Source: Microbacterium pullorum
GTDB taxonomy: Bacteria > Actinomycetota > Actinomycetes > Actinomycetales > Microbacteriaceae
DNA: 64,000 bases
Assembly (NCBI RefSeq): GCF_014836535.1
Contig: NZ_JACSQP010000002.1
Span: forward strand, 372,001-436,000
Direction: 5' to 3'
Shown here: piece after piece, positions 49,167-58,023 of the stretch
Position numbering within the stretch: position 1 is the first letter of the stretch
Layout of the letters: each line of letters starts with the position of its first letter
Program-made: the position numbers and the translations under genes
The notes under the pieces: model-generated
Seen by the model: only the letters and a program-made list of their open reading frames with translations
Database searches by the model: none
Told to the model about the DNA's origin: nothing

Positions 49167-50495
49167 TCAGTACCAGATGCTCAGCCGCGGCGGGACGTGC
49201 CAGCCGAACGTGCGCGCCGCGGCGTCGGCGTCGGTCGTCTGCACCCGGCCGGCTCGTGCGAGGGTCGCGAGCGAGACGCCCCCGAGGTACGCCGCCGACA
49301 GTTCCCGGATGTCCAGGGCGACCTTCACCGCATCGGTCGGCCGCTCGTCGTCGGCGACCCGGGTCACCGTGGCGGTGCCGTCGACCGCCGCATCGAGGAG
49401 GAACCGGCCGTCGGCGATGCCGAGCGAGTCGGTCACCTCGAGCACGAAGCGTCCGGGAGCGCCGTAGGAACGCGCCTCGAGAGAGGCGGGAACGTCGAGG
49501 ATGCGCAGGTACTGGTGGTCGCGGAGGGTGACCTTGGCCGCGCGCTGGTCGTCGATCATCCACAGCAGCGGCTCGTCGACCGACTGCTCGGAGGCCCTCA
49601 CGGTGGCGACGAGGTCGAGTTCGAGCAGAAACCGCCACAGCGCCGCGTATGCGTCGTCGGTCGCGGTGAGCAGGTACACCACCGCGACGGCGGCCTTGGT
49701 GAAGTCGTCGTCATTGCCCTCGACGGTGTAGGCCGCGAGCCCCGCGACCTCACCTTGCGTGTCGGTGTACTGCACGGCGCGGAGCTTGTCGGCGTCCTTG
49801 GCGTCGCGGCGCGTGCCGGCGATGGTGTCCCAATGCCCCGCGGGCACCTCGATCTCGCCGGGCCACGCCCGTCGGGTGCGTTCGTGGAGGGCGGGTGCGA
49901 GCTCGCGCAGCCGCGCGCGCGGGATGAAGTCCACACGCCCGTCGGGGCGCGGTCCGACCCAGCTCGCCCGTTTGGCCTCGATGGTCCACGAGGCCGATGC
50001 GGCGGCGGGGGCGAAGCCGTAGCGCCCGTACAGCGTCGATTCGCTGACGGTGAGCATGGCCATGGGGAGCCCGACCGCCGAGGCGGCGCGCAGCTCGCCC
50101 TCGAGCATGGCACGGGCGATGCCACGGCGGCGGTGTGTGGGGGCGACGGTGACCGACGTGATCGCACACGATGGGATGCCGCGGCCACCCGGCGCGCTGA
50201 CTTCGGCGATCCACGACGCGAGGGTCGCCACCGGGGTGTCGGCGACGGGCGCGGCGGGATCGAAGACCCCCGTCAGCCGGCGGTAGGCGGTGAGTTCACG
50301 GTTGACGCTGATGTGGTCGTCGTTGCGTTCGCCGTCTTGGAACCCGCGTGCGGTGGCCTGCAGCCAGCCGGCATACGCGGCGAGGTCGCCGTGGGAGACC
50401 GTGCGGTACTCCAGCCCCCGCGTGGTCAGCGCCTGCCGCGATGCGGCGTCGACGGGGGCGGTCTGCCACGCTGGGCTGGTCACGGAAGAGGTCAT
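49167..50495 (-). CDS. Eis-like GNAT N-acetyltransferase
   Basis: A 442-residue protein with the Eis layout. The N-terminal GNAT domain has the acetyl-CoA site SVTVAPTHRRRGIARAMLEGEL and TVSESTLYGRYGF. A second atypical GNAT region (about residues 200-330) and a C-terminal SCP2-like domain follow, ending SIWY; Eis enzymes use the C-terminal carboxylate as a catalytic base. Mycobacterial Eis acetylates aminoglycosides and other amines; substrates here are unknown. It follows ispE by 15 bp and is likely co-transcribed with it. Confidence 0.92.
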   Translation of the reverse strand: MTSSVTSPAWQTAPVDAASRQALTTRGLEYRTVSHGDLAAYAGWLQATARGFQDGERNDDHISVNRELTAYRRLTGVFDPAAPVADTPVATLASWIAEVSAPGGRGIPSCAITSVTVAPTHRRRGIARAMLEGELRAASAVGLPMAMLTVSESTLYGRYGFAPAAASASWTIEAKRASWVGPRPDGRVDFIPRARLRELAPALHERTRRAWPGEIEVPAGHWDTIAGTRRDAKDADKLRAVQYTDTQGEVAGLAAYTVEGNDDDFTKAAVAVVYLLTATDDAYAALWRFLLELDLVATVRASEQSVDEPLLWMIDDQRAAKVTLRDHQYLRILDVPASLEARSYGAPGRFVLEVTDSLGIADGRFLLDAAVDGTATVTRVADDERPTDAVKVALDIRELSAAYLGGVSLATLARAGRVQTTDADAAARTFGWHVPPRLSIWY

Positions 50496-50510
50496 CGACC
50501 CATTCTGCCG

Positions 50511-51443
50511 TCAGCCGACGACACGCGCTCCGGGTACCGGACCGTGCACCGTCAGGGCGTCGAAGCCCGCGGCGGCGAGGGTCACCCGCAGATCCAGCGC
50601 CGCGGTGGCATCGGTGGCGAGGAATGCCACGGTGGGCCCTGAGCCCGATACGAGTCCCGTGAGCGCGCCGTTGTCGCACCCGAGGTCGCGCAGCGCCGCC
50701 AGTTCAGGGCGCAGCGCGAAGGCGGCATCCTGCAGGTCGTTGCGCACGGCCGCAGCCACCGCCGACGCGTCGCCGGTGCGGAGGGCCTGCAGCACGGCCG
50801 GGTCGACGTCGGGCACGCCGCGGGGCGGCGCGATGTCGGGCGCGCTGCGCTCGCGCAGCCGGTCGAGTTCGCGGTAGACGTCGGGGGTCGACAGCCCCAC
50901 CCTGGTCGTTGCGATCACCCAGTCCAGGCGCCCGCGCGCGAGCGCCGGACTGAGCTGGTCGCCGCGCCCGGTGCCGACGGCGGTGCCGCCCATGAGCGCG
51001 AACGGCACGTCCGCCCCGAGGCGCGTGGCCAGCTGCTGCATGCGCGCCGGGGTCACCCCGCCGTCCCACAGCGCGTCGCAGGCGACGAGCGCGGCCGCGG
51101 CATCCGCCGATCCACCGCCCATGCCACCCGCGACCGGCACGGCCTTGTGGATCTCCAGGTGCACCCCGCCCGGGTATCCGATCTCCTGGGCCAGCAGCCG
51201 GGCCGCGCGGATGGCGAGGTTGCGATCGTCGACCGGCACGCCCGAGACGTCCACGACCCCGTCGACGGAGATCGTGAACCCGTCGGCGTGGGTGGCGTAG
51301 ACGTCTTCGTACGCCGAGACGGCTTGATACACCGAAGCCACGTCGTGGTAGCCGTCGTCCTGCACATCGCCGACCTCGAAGAAGACGTTGATCTTCCCCG
51401 GGGCGCGCACGTGGACCCGGTCGGGCGAGGATGCCAGTGTCAC
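50511..51443 (-). CDS. ispE: 4-(cytidine 5'-diphospho)-2-C-methyl-D-erythritol kinase
   Basis: A 310-residue GHMP kinase of the non-mevalonate isoprenoid pathway. VHVRAPGKINVFFEVG is the N-terminal motif; the ATP-binding glycine loop VAGGMGGGSADAAAALVACDAL is diagnostic, and the C-terminal motif SGSGPTVAFLA follows. GTG at 51443 overlaps the upstream aldo/keto reductase stop (GTGA). In many Actinobacteria ispE directly follows rsmA; an aldo/keto reductase gene is inserted here. Confidence 0.95.
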   Translation of the reverse strand: MTLASSPDRVHVRAPGKINVFFEVGDVQDDGYHDVASVYQAVSAYEDVYATHADGFTISVDGVVDVSGVPVDDRNLAIRAARLLAQEIGYPGGVHLEIHKAVPVAGGMGGGSADAAAALVACDALWDGGVTPARMQQLATRLGADVPFALMGGTAVGTGRGDQLSPALARGRLDWVIATTRVGLSTPDVYRELDRLRERSAPDIAPPRGVPDVDPAVLQALRTGDASAVAAAVRNDLQDAAFALRPELAALRDLGCDNGALTGLVSGSGPTVAFLATDATAALDLRVTLAAAGFDALTVHGPVPGARVVG

Positions 51444-52504
51444 GAGGCCGTCGACTCCCAGAGCCCGACCTCGATGCCGTCGGACAGGGCGTCGATGCGC
51501 TCCAGCTCCTCGGTGTCGAAGGCGGGGCCGCCGACGGCGGCGAGGTTCTCATCCAGCTGCTCCGGCCGGGACGCCCCGATGAGCGCCGAGGCCACCACGC
51601 CGTCGCGCAGCACCCACTGCAGCGCCATCTGAGCGAGGGTCTGCCCGCGTTCCTTCGCGATCGCGTCGAGGCCCAGGAGGCGCCCACGGGCCTTCTCCGA
51701 CACCGTGTCGCGCGGCAGCGACCAGCGGTCGATGGAACGCTCGGCCTTGCGGTCGCCGAGGTACTTGTCGGTGAGCACGCCCTGGCCGAGCGGAGAGAAC
51801 GCGATGGCTCCCAGCCCCTCCTGGGCGAGCGCGCCGGTGAGTCCGTCTTCGATCCAGCGGTTGACGATGGAGTACGAGGGCTGGTGGATCACCAGCGGCG
51901 TGCCGAGGCTGCGGGCGATGGCGACGGCCTCGACGGTGCGCGCGGCACTGTACGAGGAGATGCCGACGTAGAGGGCCTTGCCCTGACGCACGAGGGTGTC
52001 CAGCGCCCCGATGGTCTCCTCCAACGGCACCGACGGGTCGTCGCGGTGGGAGTAGAAGATGTCGACGTAGTCCACGCTCATGCGCTGCAGCGACTGGTCT
52101 GCGCTGGCCAGCACGTACTTGCGCGAGCCGCCCTCGCCGTAGGGGCCGCGCCACATGTCGTAACCGGCCTTGGACGAGATGATCAGCTCGCCCCGGTAGC
52201 GACCGAAGTCCTCGCGCATCATGCGGCCGAAGTTCGTCTCGGCGGCGCCGTACGGCGGGCCGTAGTTGTTCGCGAGGTCGAAATGCGTGATGCCGATGTC
52301 GAACGCGCGGCGCAGCACCTCGCGCTGCCGATCGAAGGGCACGTTGTCACCGAAGTTCCACCACAGCCCCAGCGAAATGGGCGGCAGACGCAGGCCCGAC
52401 GTGCCCACCTGTCGGTAGTCGACCGACCCGTAGCGTTCATCGGCGGCCGTGTACGGCCGGTGCAGGTCGGCGACGGTGGGTTTGGCTCGAGGGGAATCTG
52501 TCAC
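51440..52504 (-). CDS. Aldo/keto reductase (YghZ-like)
   Basis: A 354-residue NADPH-dependent oxidoreductase with an (alpha/beta)8 barrel. Catalytic residues are in the usual places: FDLANNYGPPYGAAE with the Tyr, SSKAGYDM with the Lys, and FYSHRDDP with the His. The WRGPYGEGGSRKYVLASADQSL segment is typical of the YghZ (L-glyceraldehyde 3-phosphate reductase) subfamily, which also detoxifies methylglyoxal. It sits 9 bp after rsmA and overlaps ispE, so it is in the operon. Confidence 0.93.
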   Translation of the reverse strand: MTDSPRAKPTVADLHRPYTAADERYGSVDYRQVGTSGLRLPPISLGLWWNFGDNVPFDRQREVLRRAFDIGITHFDLANNYGPPYGAAETNFGRMMREDFGRYRGELIISSKAGYDMWRGPYGEGGSRKYVLASADQSLQRMSVDYVDIFYSHRDDPSVPLEETIGALDTLVRQGKALYVGISSYSAARTVEAVAIARSLGTPLVIHQPSYSIVNRWIEDGLTGALAQEGLGAIAFSPLGQGVLTDKYLGDRKAERSIDRWSLPRDTVSEKARGRLLGLDAIAKERGQTLAQMALQWVLRDGVVASALIGASRPEQLDENLAAVGGPAFDTEELERIDALSDGIEVGLWESTAS

Positions 52505-52513
52505 CCACCCACG

Positions 52514-53368
52514 CTACTGCGAGAGGGGGGCGGCGCGTGCGATGCGCAGGAAGTCCTCGACCCGTAGTTCCTCGCCGCGGGCGGTGGGAGCGACCCCCGC
52601 AGCCTCGAGCACGGCGGATGCCTCGGCGGCCGTGCCGCCCAGCACGCCCGCGAGCGCCTGGCGCAGCATCTTGCGGCGCTGGCCGAAGGCGGCATCCACG
52701 ATCTCGAAGGTGCGACGACGCTCCGCCTCGGTGCCGCGGGGCTCGGGGTCGCGGCGGAAGCCGACCAGCACGCTGTCGACATTGGGCACCGGCCAGAAGA
52801 CCTGGCGCGACACGGTGCCCGCCAGCCGCCACGGGCCGTACCAGGCGGCCTTGACGCTGGGCCCGCCGTACGCCTTCGTGCGGGGGGATGCCGCCAGGCG
52901 CTCCCCCACCTCGGCCTGCACCATCACCACGCCCCGGTCGAGGTGGTCGAACGTCTCGAGGAAGTGCAGCAGCACCGGGACGCTGACGTTGTACGGCAGG
53001 TTCGCCACGAGCACCTGCGGGTCGCCGGCGAGCTCGGTCACCCGCAGCGCATCGGCGTCGACCACGGTCAGCGCGCCGTCGGGCACGCCGTGGGCGGCGG
53101 CGGTGGCGGGCAGGCGCGCGGCGAGGCGGTGGTCGATCTCCACCGCGGTCACCCTCGCGCCGGCTTCGAGGATCGCGAGGGTCAGCGACCCGAGCCCGGG
53201 CCCGACCTCGACCACGGTGTCGCCGGGTGCGACGCCGGCGACCTGCACGATCTTGCGCACCGTGTTGGCATCGACGACGAAGTTCTGTCCGAGCTTCTTC
53301 GTGGGGGTGACGTCGAGTTCGGCTGCGAGCGCGCGGATCTCTGCCGCGCCGAGGAGGGTCACCGGCAT
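52514..53368 (-). CDS. rsmA: 16S rRNA (adenine(1518)-N6/adenine(1519)-N6)-dimethyltransferase
   Basis: A 284-residue methyltransferase (KsgA) dimethylating the two adjacent adenines near the 3' end of 16S r[25 protein letters not shown] motif [30 protein letters not shown] and the substrate motif [14 protein letters not shown] are all diagnostic. It starts an operon with the aldo/keto reductase and ispE. Upstream of it, the tatD-metG array it usually joins is separated by the glucan module. Confidence 0.95.
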   Translation of the reverse strand: MPVTLLGAAEIRALAAELDVTPTKKLGQNFVVDANTVRKIVQVAGVAPGDTVVEVGPGLGSLTLAILEAGARVTAVEIDHRLAARLPATAAAHGVPDGALTVVDADALRVTELAGDPQVLVANLPYNVSVPVLLHFLETFDHLDRGVVMVQAEVGERLAASPRTKAYGGPSVKAAWYGPWRLAGTVSRQVFWPVPNVDSVLVGFRRDPEPRGTEAERRRTFEIVDAAFGQRRKMLRQALAGVLGGTAAEASAVLEAAGVAPTARGEELRVEDFLRIARAAPLSQ

Positions 53369-53432
53369 GCATCAACAGTACCGAGTCGGCATCCAGCCAC
53401 TCGTCATCCACCGTTCACATCATCGGAACGCC

Positions 53433-53448
53433 CCCGTCGCGCGACGGG
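53433..53448. promoter_or_regulatory. Perfect 16-bp palindrome upstream of the glucan synthase module
   Basis: CCCGTCGCGCGACGGG is perfectly symmetric and centred 124 bp before the synthase start and 72 bp before the divergent rsmA start. It may be a regulator site in the shared promoter region, or a stem. No protein can be assigned. Confidence 0.4.
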
Positions 53449-53564
53449 CGCAGGATGGACAGCACATTCCGGGCTCTGGGGGCCATGGCGGAATGCCGGG
53501 GAAGAATCCATGCGTGCCGACGGCGCTGCGGGTGGAGTACGCCAGTGCATCGGGAGGGGACCCC

Positions 53565-55295
53565 ATGACACGCAATCCAGCCACACGCAATCCAGCCACA
53601 CGCAACGGCCGGCGCGCCGCACAGCGCGAACCCACGGGGACGGGCGGGCAGCCGACGCCCGTGATGATGCTGCTCGTGGTCATCGCGACGCTCGGCGTGC
53701 TGGCCTACGCCGGCTTCCTGCTGGCACCGGACAGTCGCGGCGACCTGCTGCCGTACGTCATGGTGCTGGTGGCCGAGTGCGTCCTCGTGCTGCACGCGCT
53801 GCTGTCGATGTGGACCATCCTCTCCAGCGGACGCGACCCGCGGGACTTCGCCGTTCACGCCGCCGCCGCACGACTGCTCCCACGCCTGGCGCGCGGGGAC
53901 GACACCGTGCATCTGCGAGGGGCGCCCGTGCAGATCGACGTGTTCGTCACGGTCTACGGCGAGGAGCTTGCGACGGTGCGCCGGACGGTCACCGCGGCGG
54001 TCGCCCTGCGGGGCGCCCACCACACCTGGGTGCTCGACGACGGCAAGTCCGACGACGTGCGCGCCCTGGCCGCGGAGCTGGGCGCGCGGTACGTGCGCCG
54101 GCTGAGCTCCCACGGCGCGAAAGCCGGCAACATCAACCACGCCCTGCTGCTGGCCAAGGGCGGGTTCTTCGCCATCTTCGACGCCGACTTCGTGCCGTCG
54201 CCCCGGTTCCTGCTCGAGACCATGCCGATCTTCGTCCACGACGACGTCGCGTTCGTCCAGACGCCGCAGGTCTACGGCAACCTCGACACGGTCGTCGCCC
54301 GAGGCGCGGCCTACATGCAGACGGTGTTCTACCGCTTCATCCAGCCGGGCCGCAACCGGTTCAACGCGGCGTTCTGCGTCGGCACGAACGTGGTGTTCCG
54401 CCGCCGCGCGGTCGACGAGATCGGCGGCATCCACACCGATTCCAAGTCGGAGGACGTGTGGACGGCGCTGCTGCTGCACGAGCGAGGCTGGCGCTCGGTG
54501 TTCCTCCCCGACGCGCTCGCCGTCGGCGACGCGCCCGAGACCATCGAGGCGTACAGCAAGCAGCAGCTGCGCTGGGCGACCGGCGGGTTCGAGATCCTGC
54601 TGCACCACAATCCGCTGAGCAGGCGCCGCACCCTCACGACCGACCAGCGCATCCAGTACCTCGTCACGGCGACGTTCTACCTCGCCGGCATCTGTCCGCT
54701 GCTGCTGCTCCTGGTGCCGCCGCTGGAGATCTACTTCGACCTGCGCCCGATGACGCTCGAGACCACGGTGTTCACCTGGGCGCTGTACTACGCGGGCTTC
54801 TACGTCATGCAGATCCTGCTCGCGTGGTTCGCCGTCGGCTCGTTCCGCTGGGAGACGCTGACCCTCGCGACGGTGTCGTTCCCGATCTACACCAAGGCCC
54901 TGTGGAACGCCCTCGTCGGAAGGGATGTGGGCTGGCACGTCACCGGCTCCGCCACCCGCCGGTCGCCGTTCAACTTCATCATTCCGCAGACGCTCTTCTT
55001 CCTGTTCCTGGCGCTGACGACGGTCGTGGCGGTCTGGCGCGACGTCGACAACGGGGTGTTCACGCTCGCCACCGCCTGGAACGCCACGAACACCCTGATC
55101 CTCGGGGCGTTCGTCGTCACCGCGCTGCGCGAGGCCCACGTGCTGGCGCACCCGCCGGTGCGCGGGGAGGCCGTCACGCCTCCCGCCGCGACCGCCACAC
55201 TGACGGTCGTCGCCCGGCCGCCCGCGGCGGCGATCCCCGAGCCGGTGCCGGTTGCGTCGGACGCCGAGCTCCTCCCCGTCGGGGGCGACCGATGA
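53565..55295 (+). CDS. Processive family 2 glycosyltransferase (cellulose synthase-like beta-glucan synthase)
   Basis: A 576-residue membrane synthase. Two N-terminal helices (MMLLVVIATLGVLAYAGFLL; MVLVAECVLVLHALLSM) precede the cytosolic GT2 domain. D158-D159 (VLDDGKSDD) and DAD at 206-208 bind the nucleotide sugar; SED ending at 297 matches TED of cellulose synthases, and QQLRW at 333-337 is the chain-binding motif. Several helices follow. There is no PilZ domain, so control by c-di-GMP is not evident. ATG at 53565 has GGGAGGGG upstream. Codons 2-13 are a TRNPA repeat. It begins a coupled operon with an HlyD-like adaptor and a GH81 glucanase. Confidence 0.92.
   Translation: MTRNPATRNPATRNGRRAAQREPTGTGGQPTPVMMLLVVIATLGVLAYAGFLLAPDSRGDLLPYVMVLVAECVLVLHALLSMWTILSSGRDPRDFAVHAAAARLLPRLARGDDTVHLRGAPVQIDVFVTVYGEELATVRRTVTAAVALRGAHHTWVLDDGKSDDVRALAAELGARYVRRLSSHGAKAGNINHALLLAKGGFFAIFDADFVPSPRFLLETMPIFVHDDVAFVQTPQVYGNLDTVVARGAAYMQTVFYRFIQPGRNRFNAAFCVGTNVVFRRRAVDEIGGIHTDSKSEDVWTALLLHERGWRSVFLPDALAVGDAPETIEAYSKQQLRWATGGFEILLHHNPLSRRRTLTTDQRIQYLVTATFYLAGICPLLLLLVPPLEIYFDLRPMTLETTVFTWALYYAGFYVMQILLAWFAVGSFRWETLTLATVSFPIYTKALWNALVGRDVGWHVTGSATRRSPFNFIIPQTLFFLFLALTTVVAVWRDVDNGVFTLATAWNATNTLILGAFVVTALREAHVLAHPPVRGEAVTPPAATATLTVVARPPAAAIPEPVPVASDAELLPVGGDR
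53568..53606 (+). repeat. In-frame 15-bp tandem repeat in the synthase N-terminus
   Basis: Two perfect 15-bp units (ACACGCAATCCAGCC) and a partial third (ACACGCAAC) encode TRNPA-TRNPA-TRN at codons 2-14 of the synthase. Being a multiple of three, copy-number changes would keep the reading frame. Confidence 0.8.
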
Positions 55296-56023
55296 CGTGG
55301 GCGAACCGGCTGAAGCTCGCCGGTGGCATCCTGCTGGTCCTGGCCGTGGTGGCCGCCTGCACGGTCGTGTTCAACCAGCGCCAGCATCGCGTGCTGTCCA
55401 CGAGCGCGACGATCGTCGCGCAGACCTATCCGGTGGGGACCGATTACGGCGGCATCGTCACCCGGCAGTACGTCGAGGTGGGCGACGAGGTCGCCGCCGG
55501 GCAGCCGCTGTTCGATGTGCGCAGCCTCCAGCTGCAGCGCGACATCGCCACCGGGCAGATGACCGACGCGGTGCTCGCGGCCAGTGTCACCCAGGACGGG
55601 ACCTCCACGATCCTCGCGACCGTCGACGGCACCGTGCGGGACGTGACCGTGCCGCAGGGCGGATTCGCGCAGGCCGGCAGCGTGCTGGCGAGCGTCGACC
55701 AGGACGCCACGCTGTTCGTCGAGGCGGAGTTCCTGCTGTCACCGCGCGACTACGCGCGCATCGAGCAGGGCAGCGACGTCGAGGTGCTGCTGCCCAACCA
55801 GTCGGTGCTGGGTGGGGATGTGACCGGCATCGAGGTGGCGACCGAGCAGGGGCAGGCGAAGTCGACACTGCGCATCACCAGCGCCGAGCTCTCGGCCCAG
55901 GCGGCGACGGGTCTCTTCCAAGCGGGGACGCCCGTTCAGGTCACCCTGCAGCTGCGCGACGACGGCCCGCTCGCCGGCGTCGGCGATGCGCTGCGTGATC
56001 TGCTGCAGAAGGTCGGCCTGTGA
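55292..56023 (+). CDS. HlyD-like membrane-anchored adaptor protein
   Basis: A 243-residue protein. One N-terminal helix (LAGGILLVLAVVAACTVVF) anchors an extracytosolic region with an HlyD/biotinyl-lipoyl-like fold: TDYGGIVTRQYVEVGDEVAAGQPLFDV, then VDGTVRDVTVPQGGFAQAGSVLASV, and a beta-barrel-type end (GSDVEVLLPN, GDVTGIE). It resembles alginate Alg44 or membrane-fusion proteins but lacks a long coiled coil. Its ATG overlaps the synthase stop (ATGA) and its stop overlaps the GH81 start (GTGA). It probably guides the nascent polymer out of the synthase. Confidence 0.88.
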   Translation: MTWANRLKLAGGILLVLAVVAACTVVFNQRQHRVLSTSATIVAQTYPVGTDYGGIVTRQYVEVGDEVAAGQPLFDVRSLQLQRDIATGQMTDAVLAASVTQDGTSTILATVDGTVRDVTVPQGGFAQAGSVLASVDQDATLFVEAEFLLSPRDYARIEQGSDVEVLLPNQSVLGGDVTGIEVATEQGQAKSTLRITSAELSAQAATGLFQAGTPVQVTLQLRDDGPLAGVGDALRDLLQKVGL

Positions 56024-58023
56024 ACCGCCGGCGCGGAGCGACGGTGCTGCTGGCGGCCGCGGTGCTCGCGACCGCGGGGTGCACCGCCGAGCCGCCGGGG
56101 CAGCCCGTGTCGCAGCCGTGGGCGCCCGAAGCGGCATCCGCAGCGACCGTATCCGCACTGCCGGTCGAGCGGGTCGCAGAGGGCCTCGCGCCGCCGCGGC
56201 TCGCGGACGGCGTGGTCCCGCCGACGAACCGCTGGTACTCCGGGCTGGTCTTCGGTGCCACGCCGCAGCCGGTGTACCCCTTCCCGCTGGCGTTCGCTGC
56301 GGCCGACGCCGGCTTCACGGTGGACCTGCCGCAGGTGTCGGCGACCGCGCAGACCATCGCGGCGTCGTTCGCCGGTGGGCTGCAGGTGGGAATGCCGGCT
56401 GATCGGTTCGAAGCCGTGCGTGTCGATGCCGTCTCGGTCACCCTGCGGTGGTGGGACGGCGGCGACGCGGTCGGCGACGTGACGATCGCGGAGGGCTCCC
56501 CCGTGGTGGGCTTCACCGCCGCCCGCGCGACGGACCTGACGCCCGCGGTCACACTGGAACCCGCCGGAGACGGCCTCTGGACGGCGACCGCCGATGAGAC
56601 CACGTTCGGGGTCGTCTCCCCCGACGCGACCTGGTCGGGCAGCGCGCTGACGGTTCCTGCCGGCGCGCACGCGCTGTGGTTCGCGCTGCCGGACGGCGCC
56701 GACCTCGCGCAGTGGGCGGACGCCCTCGACGCCCCCGTCAGCGGGGTCGCGGTCGAGATCGACACGGGGACCGACACATCCTCGACCCGGCTGACCTACA
56801 CCGGCACCGAGAGCACGGTGCTCGTGCCGTTCCCCGGGCACGAGGCGGATGCCGCGGCGTGCGGGCTCGGCACGTTCCGCACCGCGTACGGCGACGCGGT
56901 GGCGTGCGCGGGAACCGAGCTCGAATGGTCGGTGCCGGCGGTGGCCGCGCGCGCATCGTTCGACCTGAGCGCTGCCGACGACGCCACGCTCGGCACGATC
57001 GCCACCCAGATCGCCGCGGACCTGGCCGCCACCCCCGCCCTGCCTGCCGACACCTATCACGGCGGCAAGGCGCTGGCCCGGCTCGGCGCACTGCTCACCC
57101 TCGCGCGCGAGGTGGGCGACGCAGATCTCGTCTCGCGCGTCGCCGACCGCCTGTGGCAGGAGTTGGCACCGTGGGCCGAGACCGACGGCTGCACGCGACG
57201 CGACACCCGCTGCTTCGTGTACGACGATGCGCTGCGCATGGTCGTCGGAAGGGCGCCCACATTCGGGGCGGAGGAAGGCAACGACCACCACTTCCACTAC
57301 GGGTACTACCTCAGCGCGGCCGCGGCGCTCGTGGCCGCGCAGCCGGACAAGCTCGAACCGCTGCAGGACGTGATGGATGCCCTGGCCGCCGACATCGCCG
57401 GCAGCGGCGGGGACCTGCTCCCCCCGCTGCGGGTGTTCGACCCGTACCGCGGTCACTCGTGGGCGTCGGGCCTGTCCCCCTTCGCCGACGGCAACAACCA
57501 GGAGTCCAGCTCCGAGGCGGTGGCGGCGTGGGACGGCCTGGCACAGTGGGCGAGCGCGCGTGACGACGCCGCCGTCGAGGCGACGGCCACGTGGCTGCTG
57601 TCGGCCGAGGTCGCCGCCGCGCGGGCGAGATGGCTCGAGCCCGACCCCGCGACCCTCGCCGACGGCTTCGCGCACACGATCGTCTCGCTCACCTGGGGTG
57701 GCAAGCGCGACTACGCGACGTGGTTCTCCCCGGAACCGAGCGCGATCCTCGGCATCCAGCTGCTGCCGTTGACCCCGGTCGCGCTGGACTATCTCGGTGC
57801 GGATCCGCAGCGTGTCGCGGCGAATGTCGCCGACGCGGGGCCGACCGCGCTCACGGGACCGCTCGGCGAGTACGTGCTGATGTACTCGGCGCTCGCCGGG
57901 GACGCGCAGCGCACCGCCGCCGCGGCGGCGCTCGCGACGCTGCCGGAAGTCGACGGCGGCACCTCGAAGTCCGTCATGCTCGCGTGGCTGGCGGCGGCGG
58001 CTCAGTCCTCGAAGGACCCGTAG
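56020..58023 (+). CDS. GH81 endo-beta-1,3-glucanase lipoprotein
   Basis: A 667-residue lipoprotein. The lipobox ATAGC places Cys near residue 21. The GH81 fold shows NRWYSGLVFG and YPFPLAF in the N-terminal beta domain; the catalytic domain has GNDHHFHYGYYL with Asp422 and GHSWASG..ADGNNQESSSEAVAAWDGLAQWA with Glu495 and Glu499, matching the GH81 catalytic residues. GH81 enzymes hydrolyse beta-1,3-glucan. In an operon with a beta-glucan synthase it is expected to trim or release the polymer it helps make, as GH8 BcsZ does for cellulose. Its last 22 bases overlap the tatD gene on the other strand. Confidence 0.88.
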   Translation: MNRRRGATVLLAAAVLATAGCTAEPPGQPVSQPWAPEAASAATVSALPVERVAEGLAPPRLADGVVPPTNRWYSGLVFGATPQPVYPFPLAFAAADAGFTVDLPQVSATAQTIAASFAGGLQVGMPADRFEAVRVDAVSVTLRWWDGGDAVGDVTIAEGSPVVGFTAARATDLTPAVTLEPAGDGLWTATADETTFGVVSPDATWSGSALTVPAGAHALWFALPDGADLAQWADALDAPVSGVAVEIDTGTDTSSTRLTYTGTESTVLVPFPGHEADAAACGLGTFRTAYGDAVACAGTELEWSVPAVAARASFDLSAADDATLGTIATQIAADLAATPALPADTYHGGKALARLGALLTLAREVGDADLVSRVADRLWQELAPWAETDGCTRRDTRCFVYDDALRMVVGRAPTFGAEEGNDHHFHYGYYLSAAAALVAAQPDKLEPLQDVMDALAADIAGSGGDLLPPLRVFDPYRGHSWASGLSPFADGNNQESSSEAVAAWDGLAQWASARDDAAVEATATWLLSAEVAAARARWLEPDPATLADGFAHTIVSLTWGGKRDYATWFSPEPSAILGIQLLPLTPVALDYLGADPQRVAANVADAGPTALTGPLGEYVLMYSALAGDAQRTAAAAALATLPEVDGGTSKSVMLAWLAAAAQSSKDP

